A stretch of DNA of 31,303 nt from CAZOZP01 sp964584325 (GTDB lineage: Bacteria; Bacteroidota; Ignavibacteria; Ignavibacteriales; Melioribacteraceae). Numbering within the stretch: position 1 is the first letter of the stretch; every line of letters starts with the position of its first letter. The translations under genes were made by a program, and so were the position numbers. The notes under the pieces were generated by a model that saw nothing but the letters and a program-made list of their open reading frames with translations, searched no databases and was not told the DNA's origin. Positions 14,502 to 23,915 of the stretch are shown piece after piece. The stretch spans positions 1 through 31,303 of the forward strand of contig CAZOZP010000045.1 of NCBI GenBank assembly GCA_964584325.1. Direction: 5' to 3'.

Positions 14502-16073
14502 TTATTTTTCTTTAAATCCTTTAACCATCCAATTCCTAGCTATAACAAGAGCAACAGGTGATATAATTGCAATGAAGGCATAAAGAGTCCACATATATTC
14601 AGTATTCATTTCTGATGGCAGTGTATTTATCGGACAATACTGTTCAAGCACTCTTCCGGAATATAAACCTGTAAGGATTTTTGTAAGGAACCACGGGAAC
14701 TGACCTACTCCCATATATAGACCTGTTCTGCCTTTCGGAGCAATCTCCGCAATCCATTGAAGGAATCTTGGTTGCCACATTGCTTCTCCTATAGTCATCA
14801 GAAGTATATAAAGAAGAAAGAGATATACATTTGGTCCGAATGATAGCAGAAAAGTTGGAATTGCCATAACAAATGTTCCGATAATCATCATTTTATAAAC
14901 ACTTGCCCTGGCAGTAAGACCGGCAACAATCGGGGCAAGGAAAAATATAAGCAGAGGATTAAGATTCGAAAACACCTCAAAATTTCTGCTTACAAAATCA
15001 TCTATAAAAGCTCTGTCGAGATAATATGGAATAGTTAACCAATTATGCGCAAAAAGTGTTTGCACCGGGATAAGAATAAAAATAAAAAATGAAAACCTTG
15101 CATCTCTGAACGGATGATAAGGTCTTTCTTGTATATAAAAATATCCGCTCGCAATTATCATTACCGCTACAGTAACCCAGAATACATTTCTCAACACATC
15201 GTTTAATACAGATGCAGCGGAAGAAGCATCATAGATGAGAAATGCTCCTGAAATTGCTGCCAATGCCAGAAATATAAAAGTAAACTTATCATTAGGTTTG
15301 CGGTCAACTTCATTTTTAGAATCATTTTCTTCAATTTCCGGACTTTCACTATTATCCAGATTTACTGCTTCAAGTGCATCAGTTTCTGACTTTTTTGTTA
15401 ACAGCAGCACAGATATTAATAATGCTGAAGCAGTTATAGCCACATAAACCCAGAATACGGCTGTTAGTCCGTTCGGAGGGAAAACATCCTCAAAAAGAGG
15501 CCTTGTTGATGATGAAATGTAACCCGACGCAAAAGCTCCTAAGTTCATAAAGCCATAAAGAGCGGCATAAGCTATTGCAGAATTTTTTTTGCTTGAATAT
15601 TTCTTAATTCCCGCATAAGCTGCAGGTTGATAAAGTCCGTAGGCCAATACCATAACTGCGAGTCCGGCCGACATAATAAAAAATGAAGGCGAATTTAGTC
15701 CGCTGCCAAAATCAAATGATCCGGAAACAGATACGATTATTCTTCCAATCAGCATAAAAAGTAATGAAAGAGCCAATGATTGCCTTATGCCGATTTTATC
15801 GCTGTAGCCTCCAAGGAAAAGCATGGAAAGCGTAATTCCGCCGGTAACTGCGCTGTAAACATATCCGGCGTAAGTATCAGACATCCCGATATTCTCTGAA
15901 CAGTATTTCCCGAGAATTGTAAGAATTCCGAAATATACCAGACCTTCGAGTATATACGGGAGATTTACACCCCACAAAGCTTTAGGAGCATTTACGAAAG
16001 CTTTAGTACTCTGAATCAGTTCATCAAATGATTCTTTAATTGCTTCAGTCGCGGTTTTTTTGTTATTATCCAT
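14502..16073 (-). CDS. Major facilitator superfamily transporter
   Basis: This polytopic membrane protein of about 523 residues has roughly twelve hydrophobic segments, split by a charged cytoplasmic loop near the middle (rich in Glu, Asn, Asp and Lys). The loop after the second segment, GGYSDKIGIRQSL, fits the MFS motif GxxxDRxGRR. IAEIAPKGRTGLYMG in the C-terminal half recalls peptide/POT-type transporters. The substrate cannot be assigned. I chose the ATG at 16073 because AGAGG lies just upstream; a TTG at 16088 would overlap murB. It follows murB by 11 bp and is probably co-transcribed. Confidence 0.86.
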   Translation of the reverse strand: MDNNKKTATEAIKESFDELIQSTKAFVNAPKALWGVNLPYILEGLVYFGILTILGKYCSENIGMSDTYAGYVYSAVTGGITLSMLFLGGYSDKIGIRQSLALSLLFMLIGRIIVSVSGSFDFGSGLNSPSFFIMSAGLAVMVLAYGLYQPAAYAGIKKYSSKKNSAIAYAALYGFMNLGAFASGYISSSTRPLFEDVFPPNGLTAVFWVYVAITASALLISVLLLTKKSETDALEAVNLDNSESPEIEENDSKNEVDRKPNDKFTFIFLALAAISGAFLIYDASSAASVLNDVLRNVFWVTVAVMIIASGYFYIQERPYHPFRDARFSFFIFILIPVQTLFAHNWLTIPYYLDRAFIDDFVSRNFEVFSNLNPLLIFFLAPIVAGLTARASVYKMMIIGTFVMAIPTFLLSFGPNVYLFLLYILLMTIGEAMWQPRFLQWIAEIAPKGRTGLYMGVGQFPWFLTKILTGLYSGRVLEQYCPINTLPSEMNTEYMWTLYAFIAIISPVALVIARNWMVKGFKEK

Positions 16074-16084
16074 TTTTCCTCTTT

Positions 16085-17110
16085 TCAAAGTATATTTACT
16101 TCGGGTACAAGTTTTATATTAAATTTTTCTTCTATTTTTTTTATGATTTCATTAGCTGCATATAGAATTTCATTCCCCGACAAAGCTCCGTAACTCACTA
16201 TAACTAATGCCTGTTTTTCAAACGGACCGGCATTCCCTATCTTTTTCCCTCTTAAACCTGCTTTTTCGATAAGCCAGGCGGCAGGAACTTTCACCCCCTT
16301 CTGAGTAGGATATCCGGGTAAATCCTCGTAGATACTTTTAAGATAATTGAATTCTTCAATACTTATTTCCGGATTTTTAAAAAAACTGCCGGCGTTAGGA
16401 AACACTTCAGGATTCGGAAGTTTGGACATCCTAATTTCTTTTACCGCTTCAGCAATTTCTTTAGCAGACGGATTTGTTTTCCCCGATTCCTCAAGTGTTT
16501 TTTTAAGCGCCGAATAAGAATCGTTTATTGCCGAAGTCTTTGAAAGCCTTAGAGTAACAGAACTTATAATAGTTTTGCCCTTAAGTTCATTCTTAAAAAT
16601 ACTATCTCTATAGCCAAACCTGCATTCCTCCTTTGATAATTCTAATGTTTCACCTGTTTCAAGCAAAACCGCCTCAAGAGATTCGAATGCATCCTTAAGT
16701 TCGGCACCGTAGGCTCCTATATTCTGAACCGGTGCTGCCCCTGCAGTACCCGGAATAAATGCAAGATTCTCAATTCCGAAATAATTTCTTTCAGTACAAT
16801 AATTCACCAGAGAATCCCAAATCACTCCTCCGCCTGCTTTTACCAGTACACAAGCCTGATTTGCCTTTGATATCTCTTCAATTCCTTCAATTTTGTTATG
16901 AATTACCAGTCCGTTGTAATTCTCTTTAAAGAGAATATTGCTTCCGCTTCCAAGAACTAGAATCTTTTCCCCGGTATTTTTAAATCTTTCGGTAACCTCA
17001 GCAATTTCTTCTTTATTGCAGATTTCAGTAAATAATTTTGCAAATGCAGGAAGTCTGAATGTATTATTATTAATCAGATTAAAATTTTCAAATATTTTTT
17101 TCAACAGCAA
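16085..17110 (-). CDS. murB: UDP-N-acetylenolpyruvoylglucosamine reductase
   Basis: MurB reduces UDP-GlcNAc-enolpyruvate to UDP-MurNAc with NADPH and FAD, the second committed step of peptidoglycan synthesis. The FAD-binding segment LVLGSGSNILF (51-61), FIPGTAGAAPVQNIGAYG (118-135), YRDSIFK with R168, the proton donor S242 (PNAGSFFKNP) and E337 (VPEVN) are all visible. The Tyr-containing loop and 341-residue length fit type I MurB, as in E. coli. Translation starts at one of two TTG codons (17110 or 17104), preceded by GGAGA that overlaps the end of comEC, so the genes are coupled. Confidence 0.97.
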   Translation of the reverse strand: MLLKKIFENFNLINNNTFRLPAFAKLFTEICNKEEIAEVTERFKNTGEKILVLGSGSNILFKENYNGLVIHNKIEGIEEISKANQACVLVKAGGGVIWDSLVNYCTERNYFGIENLAFIPGTAGAAPVQNIGAYGAELKDAFESLEAVLLETGETLELSKEECRFGYRDSIFKNELKGKTIISSVTLRLSKTSAINDSYSALKKTLEESGKTNPSAKEIAEAVKEIRMSKLPNPEVFPNAGSFFKNPEISIEEFNYLKSIYEDLPGYPTQKGVKVPAAWLIEKAGLRGKKIGNAGPFEKQALVIVSYGALSGNEILYAANEIIKKIEEKFNIKLVPEVNIL

Positions 17111-19486
17111 TTATCTCCATTGCTTCTGTATTATAGAAACTCCGTCAGTTTCAAGAATTACAGCTCCGTTTATATCCGTTCTTAATATTTTGCATTTTTT
17201 ATTTTCAAGTCTCTCAACCACATCCTTTGACGGGTGCTTGTGAACATTGCCCAATCCGCAGCTTATAATTGCGAATTCGGGATTCACAAAATCAAGAAAT
17301 TTCTTTGACGTTCCCGATTTGCTTCCGTGATGAGAAACTTTCAGTACATCAGACCTAAGAAATTTTTCATATCTCCGGATAAGTTCCTGCTCTTTCTCCT
17401 CGCCCGCATCTCCTGTAAAAAGGAAGCTTCTATTTCCGTAATTTATTTTAATAATTCCGCTTCCCTCATTAAGAGACGACGATTTTGCCATATCTTCTTC
17501 ACGGCTTAAAACAAATATTTTGGCTCCCCCAATATTAAAACTCGTGTCTTTAAAGAACTCTGTTTTTGTTTCGTATTTTTCGCAGAATAGTTTAAATGCT
17601 TCCGCAAAAACAGATGACTCATAGTGATTAGGAAATATGACCTTTTCAACCATTCCTGCCTCAATTAATGAAAGGAATCCGCCGTAATGGTCATTATCGA
17701 AATGGCTAATGAATCCGTAATCAATTTTATCAATCCCAATATTTCTCAAAAGAGGAATAATTACTCTCTCGCCATTGTCGAAATCAACTGAAGCACTTCC
17801 GGCATCAATTAAACCGGTTTCCCCACCCGGAAAAGATATCAAAAAACAATCTCCCTGACCAACATCAACAGAAATTAGAGTAAGTACACCCTCAGTTATA
17901 AGGTTTTCATCGTCTAAAAATGAAAAAAACCAAATGTTCAAAGGTACAAATACAATAATAATCAGGCGGAAATATAATGATTTGGATTTTATGAATAAAA
18001 CAAATCCTGCCGTAATAAGCAGAAAAGAGAAAATAACATTGAAAAGAGAGAATAAGTTTATGTGCGAAAATGATAAATCTGATTGAGATATCGTCTTCAC
18101 TATATAATAAAGAATCTCCACACTCAAATCGGCTGCATTTGCATAAGCTTCCGCTAAAACCGGCAGTAGTGGTGCAGTTAATAGAATTACAATTCCAAGT
18201 GCAAGAATAAAACCGGCAAAAGGAATCACAAAAATATTTGCCGGAACGGAAAGCCAGGATATTTTTCCGAAGTAATATGCCGTAAGAGGAAATGTTGCTA
18301 TCTGAACTGCCAGTGTAATTACTGCAACCGAAGTCAGGGTTTTTAATAATCCGTTTTTTATAACCCTGATTTTATTGTCGAACGGTTTATAAAAAAACAC
18401 AATTCCCGTAACCGCAGTAAAAGATAACTGAAAGCCGGGAGAAAACAACTGCTGAGGGCTTACCGCAAGTATTAACAAAGCTGCTACGGCAAGACTGTTG
18501 TAAATCTCAGGTTTTCTGCCAAGGAAATAAGAAAGATAAATACTTATTGCCATAATAGATGCCCTTACAACACTTGCAGGAGCGCCGGTAAGAATAACAT
18601 AAAACACAAGACATATAATTATCAAGATATATTTAATTCTGTATCCCAGTCTGCTAAAGACAAGGGAAAGGATAAGAATTATCATACCAGTATGCAATCC
18701 GGAAACTGCAAGAATATGAACAGTACCTGTATTAATAAAATCATCTCTAGTTTCAGGGGAAATCTCACTACGGTCAGCCAGTATTATACCTCTAAAAAAC
18801 GATGCGGCTTCAATACTGCAATGTTTACGGAAAATGTCATCGAGTATTAGCCTGACTTTGTACATATAAGCTTTTATATCTGTGAAAATTCCGGTATTAT
18901 TGAAATTAGAATAGGCTATTATTTTCTCCTGTCCGGTAGAGACTGTCGCAGCAATTCCCTGAATCTTCAAGTATTTTTGGTAATCAAATTCATAAGGATT
19001 TCTTATTCCCCATGGCTTACGTATATTTCCCTTGAATTTTATCAGACCACCGGGCTTAAATTCTCTTCCTAAACTGTCTGCTTTTCCTATTTCAGTATAA
19101 ACATTAACTCTGAATACCATATTTGGGTGTATTTTTGTAAGATCGAGGCTGTCCACTTTTATGTCAAGTGTAAGTCTTTTTTCACCGGCAAGTTTTATTG
19201 ATTTAATCTCACCGGTAATTATTGCATTTTTTATATAGGACTCTGTAAATGGATATTCCGGTAGATTAGTTTTTTCAATCGATGCTGAAACTCCGCCTGC
19301 AGATACAAATATTAGAATAAAATTCAGAGCCAGCCATTTGATTTTATCAAAAATGTACAGCATTACTGCAGTAATAATCAGTATTACTGCAATAATAAAA
19401 AAAATATCTGCTGATAAACCGGAAACCTCAGAAACCAAGATTCCCAAAACAAAAGATAAAACTGTTTTTATTGCAGGATAATTCAT
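17111..19486 (-). CDS. comEC: DNA uptake channel ComEC/Rec2 family protein
   Basis: ComEC forms the inner-membrane channel for single-stranded DNA during transformation. The 791 residues show N-terminal membrane helices and a DUF4131-like OB-type domain (about 60-190), the Competence domain with many helices (AVSGLHTGMIILILSL, APASVVRASIMA), and a C-terminal MBL-fold domain from about residue 530 with DVGQGDCFLISFPGG, SHFDNDHYGG and VSHHGSKSGTS. The full three-part architecture is kept. Its ATG overlaps the metalloenzyme gene by four bases and murB starts right after the stop. Other competence genes are not in the window. Confidence 0.96.
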   Translation of the reverse strand: MNYPAIKTVLSFVLGILVSEVSGLSADIFFIIAVILIITAVMLYIFDKIKWLALNFILIFVSAGGVSASIEKTNLPEYPFTESYIKNAIITGEIKSIKLAGEKRLTLDIKVDSLDLTKIHPNMVFRVNVYTEIGKADSLGREFKPGGLIKFKGNIRKPWGIRNPYEFDYQKYLKIQGIAATVSTGQEKIIAYSNFNNTGIFTDIKAYMYKVRLILDDIFRKHCSIEAASFFRGIILADRSEISPETRDDFINTGTVHILAVSGLHTGMIILILSLVFSRLGYRIKYILIIICLVFYVILTGAPASVVRASIMAISIYLSYFLGRKPEIYNSLAVAALLILAVSPQQLFSPGFQLSFTAVTGIVFFYKPFDNKIRVIKNGLLKTLTSVAVITLAVQIATFPLTAYYFGKISWLSVPANIFVIPFAGFILALGIVILLTAPLLPVLAEAYANAADLSVEILYYIVKTISQSDLSFSHINLFSLFNVIFSFLLITAGFVLFIKSKSLYFRLIIIVFVPLNIWFFSFLDDENLITEGVLTLISVDVGQGDCFLISFPGGETGLIDAGSASVDFDNGERVIIPLLRNIGIDKIDYGFISHFDNDHYGGFLSLIEAGMVEKVIFPNHYESSVFAEAFKLFCEKYETKTEFFKDTSFNIGGAKIFVLSREEDMAKSSSLNEGSGIIKINYGNRSFLFTGDAGEEKEQELIRRYEKFLRSDVLKVSHHGSKSGTSKKFLDFVNPEFAIISCGLGNVHKHPSKDVVERLENKKCKILRTDINGAVILETDGVSIIQKQWR

Positions 19487-20391
19487 AAACCGTAAAATTC
19501 AACAATACTGTTTCTCAAATCGTAAAGCACTTTAATTTTTTCCGAAAAATGTTTAGCCGAGGTGCCGGCAGTTATGCAGAGAGAAGGATTAAGTGTGTGC
19601 CCCTTAACAGAAAGATCTTCAAAATTACCATGATCAGAAATAATGATTATATTTATACCTCTATAGTTTTGGGCAATTAGTGATCTAAGAAATTCATTAA
19701 GATTACGGCAGATAATATCAAATTCCTCTTTTATTCTACCGTGGCCAAGATGATCAGTCAGAAAAAATTCATAAAGTGTGAAATCATTCTCTTCAGCTAT
19801 TGTGAGTAAAACTGAGGCAGCTTTATCCGGGCAAATAACCGGAATATCATAATTGAGTTTATTTAGCCAGCGGTAATTTGTAATATCTGCAGCAAGTGCT
19901 CTACCTTCTGCTAAATCAGGGAATTCCATCAATTTCATTCCGGCACCTAAAGCAGTTTTAGTAGTATAGCTAAGTCTCTGTTTACCTGAATTAACATAAT
20001 CAAAGAATACTTTGGGAAATGCATTTGCAAAGCAAACCTTTCGTCCTTTATTCAGAAAATCATTAAATATATTTCGCCTCCTGATTTCAGGAAGTAATGT
20101 GGAGTAAGGGAAAGGGCCGAAATGCATTCCAAGAAACTCCGCTGCATTGAATCCGCTGAAAAGAGAGGTTTGCCCTGTGCCGCTTTGCGGGATACCTGAG
20201 ATGCCCAGTCTTGCATCAACAGGAAATGCATAGACCCCGTTTTGTGCGAGGTATTGTTTTTCCAGATTTGGAATTTCGCCGAAGAATTTCTGAAAAAAAT
20301 CGAACTTATCTGAAAAAAACGGATTAATTGTTTCATCAGCCCGACCGATTCCTACACCATCAAGAAAGACAACCAGTATAGGAATATCCAC
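19483..20391 (-). CDS. Alkaline-phosphatase-superfamily metalloenzyme (phosphomutase-like)
   Basis: This 302-residue protein belongs by motif to the metalloenzyme superfamily of independent phosphoglycerate mutase and phosphopentomutase. The metal site begins at D11 (VVFLDGVGIG), the likely Ser/Thr nucleophile lies in PQSGTGQTSLFSG, and the C-terminal metal ligands are in TDHLGHG, IISDHGNFED and KGHTLNP. The substrate is unknown; it is shorter than classical PGM-I. The GTG start at 20391 is supported by GGAGGAAATA just upstream, and it overlaps the TAG of dtd by one base. Confidence 0.85.
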   Translation of the reverse strand: MDIPILVVFLDGVGIGRADETINPFFSDKFDFFQKFFGEIPNLEKQYLAQNGVYAFPVDARLGISGIPQSGTGQTSLFSGFNAAEFLGMHFGPFPYSTLLPEIRRRNIFNDFLNKGRKVCFANAFPKVFFDYVNSGKQRLSYTTKTALGAGMKLMEFPDLAEGRALAADITNYRWLNKLNYDIPVICPDKAASVLLTIAEENDFTLYEFFLTDHLGHGRIKEEFDIICRNLNEFLRSLIAQNYRGINIIIISDHGNFEDLSVKGHTLNPSLCITAGTSAKHFSEKIKVLYDLRNSIVEFYGL

Positions 20392-20858
20392 TATTTCCTC
20401 CCTGCCGAATCAATTATTATTGTAACAGGGCCGTAATTGGTCATTTTAACTTTCATCATGGCGGCAAAAATCCCTGATTTAACTCGGTCTTTTCTCAGTG
20501 CTACTTCAAGCTTTTCTATAAAATATTCGTAGAGTTCTTTTGCTTTTTCATGTTCTGCAGCTTCTGTAAAATTGGGGCGGTTTCCCTTTCTGGCATCACC
20601 ATACAATGTAAATTGTGAAATTACCAATATCTCACCGTTTATGTCCTTGACCGAATAATTCATTTTGTCTGCAGCATCTTCAAATATTCTCAAGTTAACA
20701 CATTTACCCGCAAGGTAATCGGCATCTTTCTTTTCGTCATCCTTTGCAACGCCCAAAAGTATCATTAGCCCTTTCCCGATTGTGGCTTGATATGCAGATC
20801 CGCAGTAATTCTCAACAATTACTCCTGATTCCGATACCCTCTGGATAACTGCTCTCAT
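20391..20858 (-). CDS. dtd: D-aminoacyl-tRNA deacylase
   Basis: DTD hydrolyses D-amino acids wrongly attached to tRNA. The 155-residue length is typical. The family landmarks are the N-terminal MRAVIQRVSESGV, the catalytic SQFTLYGD segment, RPNFTEAA, and the C-terminal cross-subunit Gly-cisPro motif NYGPVTI. It overlaps prmC by four bases and the next gene by one, fitting a translation quality group with prmC. Confidence 0.97.
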   Translation of the reverse strand: MRAVIQRVSESGVIVENYCGSAYQATIGKGLMILLGVAKDDEKKDADYLAGKCVNLRIFEDAADKMNYSVKDINGEILVISQFTLYGDARKGNRPNFTEAAEHEKAKELYEYFIEKLEVALRKDRVKSGIFAAMMKVKMTNYGPVTIIIDSAGRK

Positions 20859-21709
20859 TTTAGCACTCCTGAAACTACTCTTTCAATCCCCAAATAATCT
20901 TTTGTAATTTTTAGATTAAAAAATCCGGCTGATTCCATAATTCTTGAAATAGTTTCTGCCTGACTGGCCCCGGCTTCAAAAAACAATCTTCCGCCTTTAT
21001 TAAGTAAAGATGGAGCAATGTCTGATATTCTTTTATAAAAAGTATAACCGTCATTAAAATCCGTAACGGCATTTTCCGGTTCATATTCTTTTATTTCCCT
21101 TTGAAGGTTCTTAAATTCTTCAAATGCTACATACGGCGGATTTGAAACAATGATGTCTATTGTTAATCCAAAAGAAGGCTCATCTTCTAATATATTGTGA
21201 TTTACTAATTTAATTCTATCAGCAATTTGATTTTTCACAGCATTCAATCTGGCTGTTTCGATTGCTTTTTCAGAAATATCTGTTGCAACAGCATTCATAA
21301 AGTTTCTGTTTCTAAGAACAGAAATCGGGATTACTCCGCTTCCGGTTCCAATATCGAGAATTGTTCCGGCAAAATCTTTTGGGACTCTTGAAAGAATTTC
21401 GTCTATTAAAATCTCAGTTTCCGGACGTGGAATCAACACGTTTTTGTTTACCGAAAATTCAAGATCGTAAAATCCTACAATTCCTGTAATATACTGAAGC
21501 GGCTCTCCTTTTGACCTGCGGGTAAGATATTCTCTGTAAATAACAATTTCTGATTCTTTTAGCGGAGTATCAAATCTAAGATAGAGGTCAAGTCTCTTAC
21601 ATTTAAGTATGTCAGCCAGCATCAATTCGGCATTTGCTCTTGCTTCTGTGACTCCTTTTTTCTCTAAGTATTCTGCAGATAGCTTTACCGCTTCCAGTAC
21701 TGTAATCAT
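20855..21709 (-). CDS. prmC: Release factor glutamine methyltransferase
   Basis: PrmC (HemK) methylates the Gln of the GGQ motif in peptide release factors. The 284-residue protein has the N-terminal helical substrate domain (about 1-80), the conserved VLIPRPETE (91-99), the SAM loop LDIGTGSGVI (118-127), the acidic ATDIS motif and the catalytic NPPY at 190-193. AAGGA precedes the ATG at good distance. A 120-bp gap lies upstream, so it may have its own promoter. Confidence 0.97.
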   Translation of the reverse strand: MITVLEAVKLSAEYLEKKGVTEARANAELMLADILKCKRLDLYLRFDTPLKESEIVIYREYLTRRSKGEPLQYITGIVGFYDLEFSVNKNVLIPRPETEILIDEILSRVPKDFAGTILDIGTGSGVIPISVLRNRNFMNAVATDISEKAIETARLNAVKNQIADRIKLVNHNILEDEPSFGLTIDIIVSNPPYVAFEEFKNLQREIKEYEPENAVTDFNDGYTFYKRISDIAPSLLNKGGRLFFEAGASQAETISRIMESAGFFNLKITKDYLGIERVVSGVLK

Positions 21710-21784
21710 AGTATCCTTTTACTTACTCAATCTAAATCAAAAAACACATCAAAATCAGTAACACATACGATATTAAATAACCTG

Positions 21785-21799
21785 AATAGTAATACTATT
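21785..21799. other. Short palindrome in the 120-bp gap upstream of prmC
   Basis: AATAGTA-A-TACTATT is a perfect 7-bp-arm palindrome 76-90 bp before the prmC start. The rest of the 21710-21829 gap is AT-rich and I see nothing else in it. The palindrome could arise by chance. Confidence 0.25.
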
Positions 21800-21829
21800 A
21801 AGCAATACAACCGCTGCATGATTAGAAAA

Positions 21830-22195
21830 TTAATATTTCTTTTCTGATATCAGTTTTCCGTGATCATAATAGCAGTCTGATTTTACCCTGCCGTCTGGAT
21901 GGTAATTTCGTGATAATCCGGAAAGTTCTCCCTCCACATAATTTTCTCTTGACCGGATTGCTCCTGTTTCAAAATAAGTAGTAGAAAGTCCATGCAGTTT
22001 CCCCTCCCTATAAGAGCATTCTGCCTTCAGTTTTCCGTCTTTACTGTACCTTTTCAAAATCCCGTCTGAAATACGGCTTCCGCTGTTTTCATCTCCGTCT
22101 CTGGCAGTATATACTTCCGGTTTATTAGATTCCTGAAACAAAACGGTTACTTTCAGAAATTGCTTAATACGCTTGCCTATACTGTGAATTACCAT
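21830..22195 (-). CDS. MORN-repeat-type (YwqK-like) small protein
   Basis: The 121 residues contain at least three tandem units of the pattern Y-x-x-x-G-x-(5)-Y-x-x-G-(K/E)-L-x-G, from about residue 46 to the end (GILKRYSKDGKLKAE, STTYFETGAIRSR, SRNYHPDGRVKSD). Such units form beta-hairpin MORN-like repeats. The first 40 residues are basic with no clear signal peptide. The ATG overlaps the TAA of the prenyl synthase by one base (TAATG). Its role is unknown. Databases sometimes call such proteins antitoxins, but no toxin partner is seen. Confidence 0.8.
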   Translation of the reverse strand: MVIHSIGKRIKQFLKVTVLFQESNKPEVYTARDGDENSGSRISDGILKRYSKDGKLKAECSYREGKLHGLSTTYFETGAIRSRENYVEGELSGLSRNYHPDGRVKSDCYYDHGKLISEKKY

Positions 22196-23202
22196 TATTT
22201 TTTTCTTTCCATGATAAATTCAAGTAATGCCAATAACGGCTCTTTAGTTTTTTCATCAGAGAATACAGCAATACTTTTTTTTGCCTTTTCAATATATTCC
22301 ATTGCCTTGTTTTCAGCCATTTCGATGCCCTTGTATTGTTCAGCAAACTTTAATATATCATTAATATTACTCGTTTTTTTTATTTTCTTAATATTTTTTA
22401 TTATTTCTTTTCTATGTTTTTCAGGAGCGTTCTTCAAAGCATAAATAAGAGGTAGAGTTATTTTCTTTTCCTTGATATCAGCTCCAGCCGGTTTCCCAAT
22501 TATATGAGATTTTCCAGTATAATCAAGTAGGTCATCCTTTATCTGAAATGCTATTCCTAAATTCTCCCCGAAATCTCTCATAGCCTTGATCTTTTCTTCA
22601 TCTTGAGTAGAGCTAAGAGCTCCAATTTCACAGCAGGTCGAAAGCAGTGAAGCAGTTTTGTCTGAAATAATCCTAAAATATGTTGCTTCATCAATATCGT
22701 ATTTTTTTGTTTTACTAATTTGCAGAAGTTCCCCTTCAGACATACGCTTAACTGTGTTGGTAACAATCTCAAGGAAATCGAAGTCCTTTGCCGACACTGA
22801 TAGCATTAGACCCTTTGATAGGAAAAAATCTCCAACAAGAACGGCAATTTTATTTTTCCAAACTGCATTAATGGATGGAAATCCTCTTCTCTCTTCAGAA
22901 TTATCTACAACATCATCGTGAATGAGCGTTGCAGTATGGAGCAATTCTACCAATGCTGCACCTCTATATGACCTTTCACCGATTTCTCCGGCAAGACGTG
23001 CGGAAAGTAATACAAGAAGCGGACGGATTCTTTTCCCTTTTTGTCTTAAAATATATTTTACAATAACATCAAGAAGAATTATTTCTGAGGTAACTGCCTT
23101 TCGGAAATGCTTTTCGAAGATTTTCAATTCATCCCGTATTGCGTCAGATATTGAAGATATTTCTGTTTTACTCAATTTTTTTCTGTGAAAGTTTTGAAAC
23201 AA
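22195..23202 (-). CDS. Trans-polyprenyl diphosphate synthase
   Basis: The enzyme extends allylic diphosphates with isopentenyl diphosphate, making quinone side chains or undecaprenyl precursors. The first Asp-rich motif is D96-D97-V-V-D100 followed by EERRG, the second is KDDLLDYTG near residue 217, and GKRIRP near 56-61 binds diphosphate. No ATG lies before these motifs: the start is TTG at 23202, overlapping tatC by 35 bases, or TTG at 23175, overlapping by 8. Neither has a clear Shine-Dalgarno. The chain length of the product cannot be read with certainty; a long-chain product such as octa- or heptaprenyl is likely. Confidence 0.93.
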   Translation of the reverse strand: MFQNFHRKKLSKTEISSISDAIRDELKIFEKHFRKAVTSEIILLDVIVKYILRQKGKRIRPLLVLLSARLAGEIGERSYRGAALVELLHTATLIHDDVVDNSEERRGFPSINAVWKNKIAVLVGDFFLSKGLMLSVSAKDFDFLEIVTNTVKRMSEGELLQISKTKKYDIDEATYFRIISDKTASLLSTCCEIGALSSTQDEEKIKAMRDFGENLGIAFQIKDDLLDYTGKSHIIGKPAGADIKEKKITLPLIYALKNAPEKHRKEIIKNIKKIKKTSNINDILKFAEQYKGIEMAENKAMEYIEKAKKSIAVFSDEKTKEPLLALLEFIMERKK

Positions 23203-23905
23203 AAATACTTATTTCATATAATAAAACCAAAGGGATTGTTAAAAGTATCTGTGCGAATGGGTCGGTTCCCGGAGAAAGAATTGCACCTAAAGTTAAGAAT
23301 ATAATAAATGAATGTTTGCGATATTTTATCATAAAACCGGGATGAAGAATTCCAATGCGAGAGAGAATAAATGACATTACGGGAAGTTCAAAAATAATTC
23401 CGCAAAACATAGAAAGACTGAAAATAATATCAAAGTATTCGTCCAGTGAGAACCTGTTTTCTATAAACTCAGTCCCGATTTTAACAGCAAATTCAAGAGT
23501 CATTGGCGCCACCAGAAAAAGAGCGAAAGCAGTACCTGCAAAAAAACTTAAACTTGCAGAAATTATAACGCCGGCAGCAGACTTTTTTTCATTCTCGCGC
23601 AAAGCCGGTGATATAAATTTCCATATATTAAAAAAAGTAAAGGGTAAACTTAGAAATATGCCTGATATGATAGCAATCTTAAACTGAAGAAGGAATTGTC
23701 CGAATGGTTTTAAATTTTGAAGTTCAATATTAGAGTAATTTGCAGGGAACAAAAAAATATTTTCTATTAAACTCTCAATAAAGAACCAGGAAACTGAAGA
23801 GGCTAAACATATACCGATGAGTGAATAAATAATTCGCAGCCTAAGTTCTTCAAGATGATTAATAAATGACATCTCGCGTCCTTCAGGCTGCTCAATATTT
23901 TTCAT
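23168..23905 (-). CDS. tatC: Twin-arginine translocase subunit TatC
   Basis: TatC is the inner-membrane receptor that binds twin-arginine signal peptides and recruits TatA for export of folded proteins. The 245-residue protein shows the N-terminal FINHLEELRLRI motif with the conserved acidic residues, six hydrophobic segments, the FELPVMSFILSRIGI segment and the conserved GAILSPGTDPFAQ loop before the last helices. A start at Met13 is also possible. No tatA or tatB is seen in the window. It follows glyA by 10 bp. Confidence 0.97.
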   Translation of the reverse strand: MKNIEQPEGREMSFINHLEELRLRIIYSLIGICLASSVSWFFIESLIENIFLFPANYSNIELQNLKPFGQFLLQFKIAIISGIFLSLPFTFFNIWKFISPALRENEKKSAAGVIISASLSFFAGTAFALFLVAPMTLEFAVKIGTEFIENRFSLDEYFDIIFSLSMFCGIIFELPVMSFILSRIGILHPGFMIKYRKHSFIIFLTLGAILSPGTDPFAQILLTIPLVLLYEISIFVSKLSQKKIE

Positions 23906-23915
23906 AATTTAGTTA

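Noticed and set aside
21830..22195. MORN/YwqK-like protein as an antitoxin of a toxin-antitoxin pair
   Set aside because: No toxin-like partner is adjacent; the neighbours are a prenyl synthase and prmC. The label is only an annotation habit for this repeat type.
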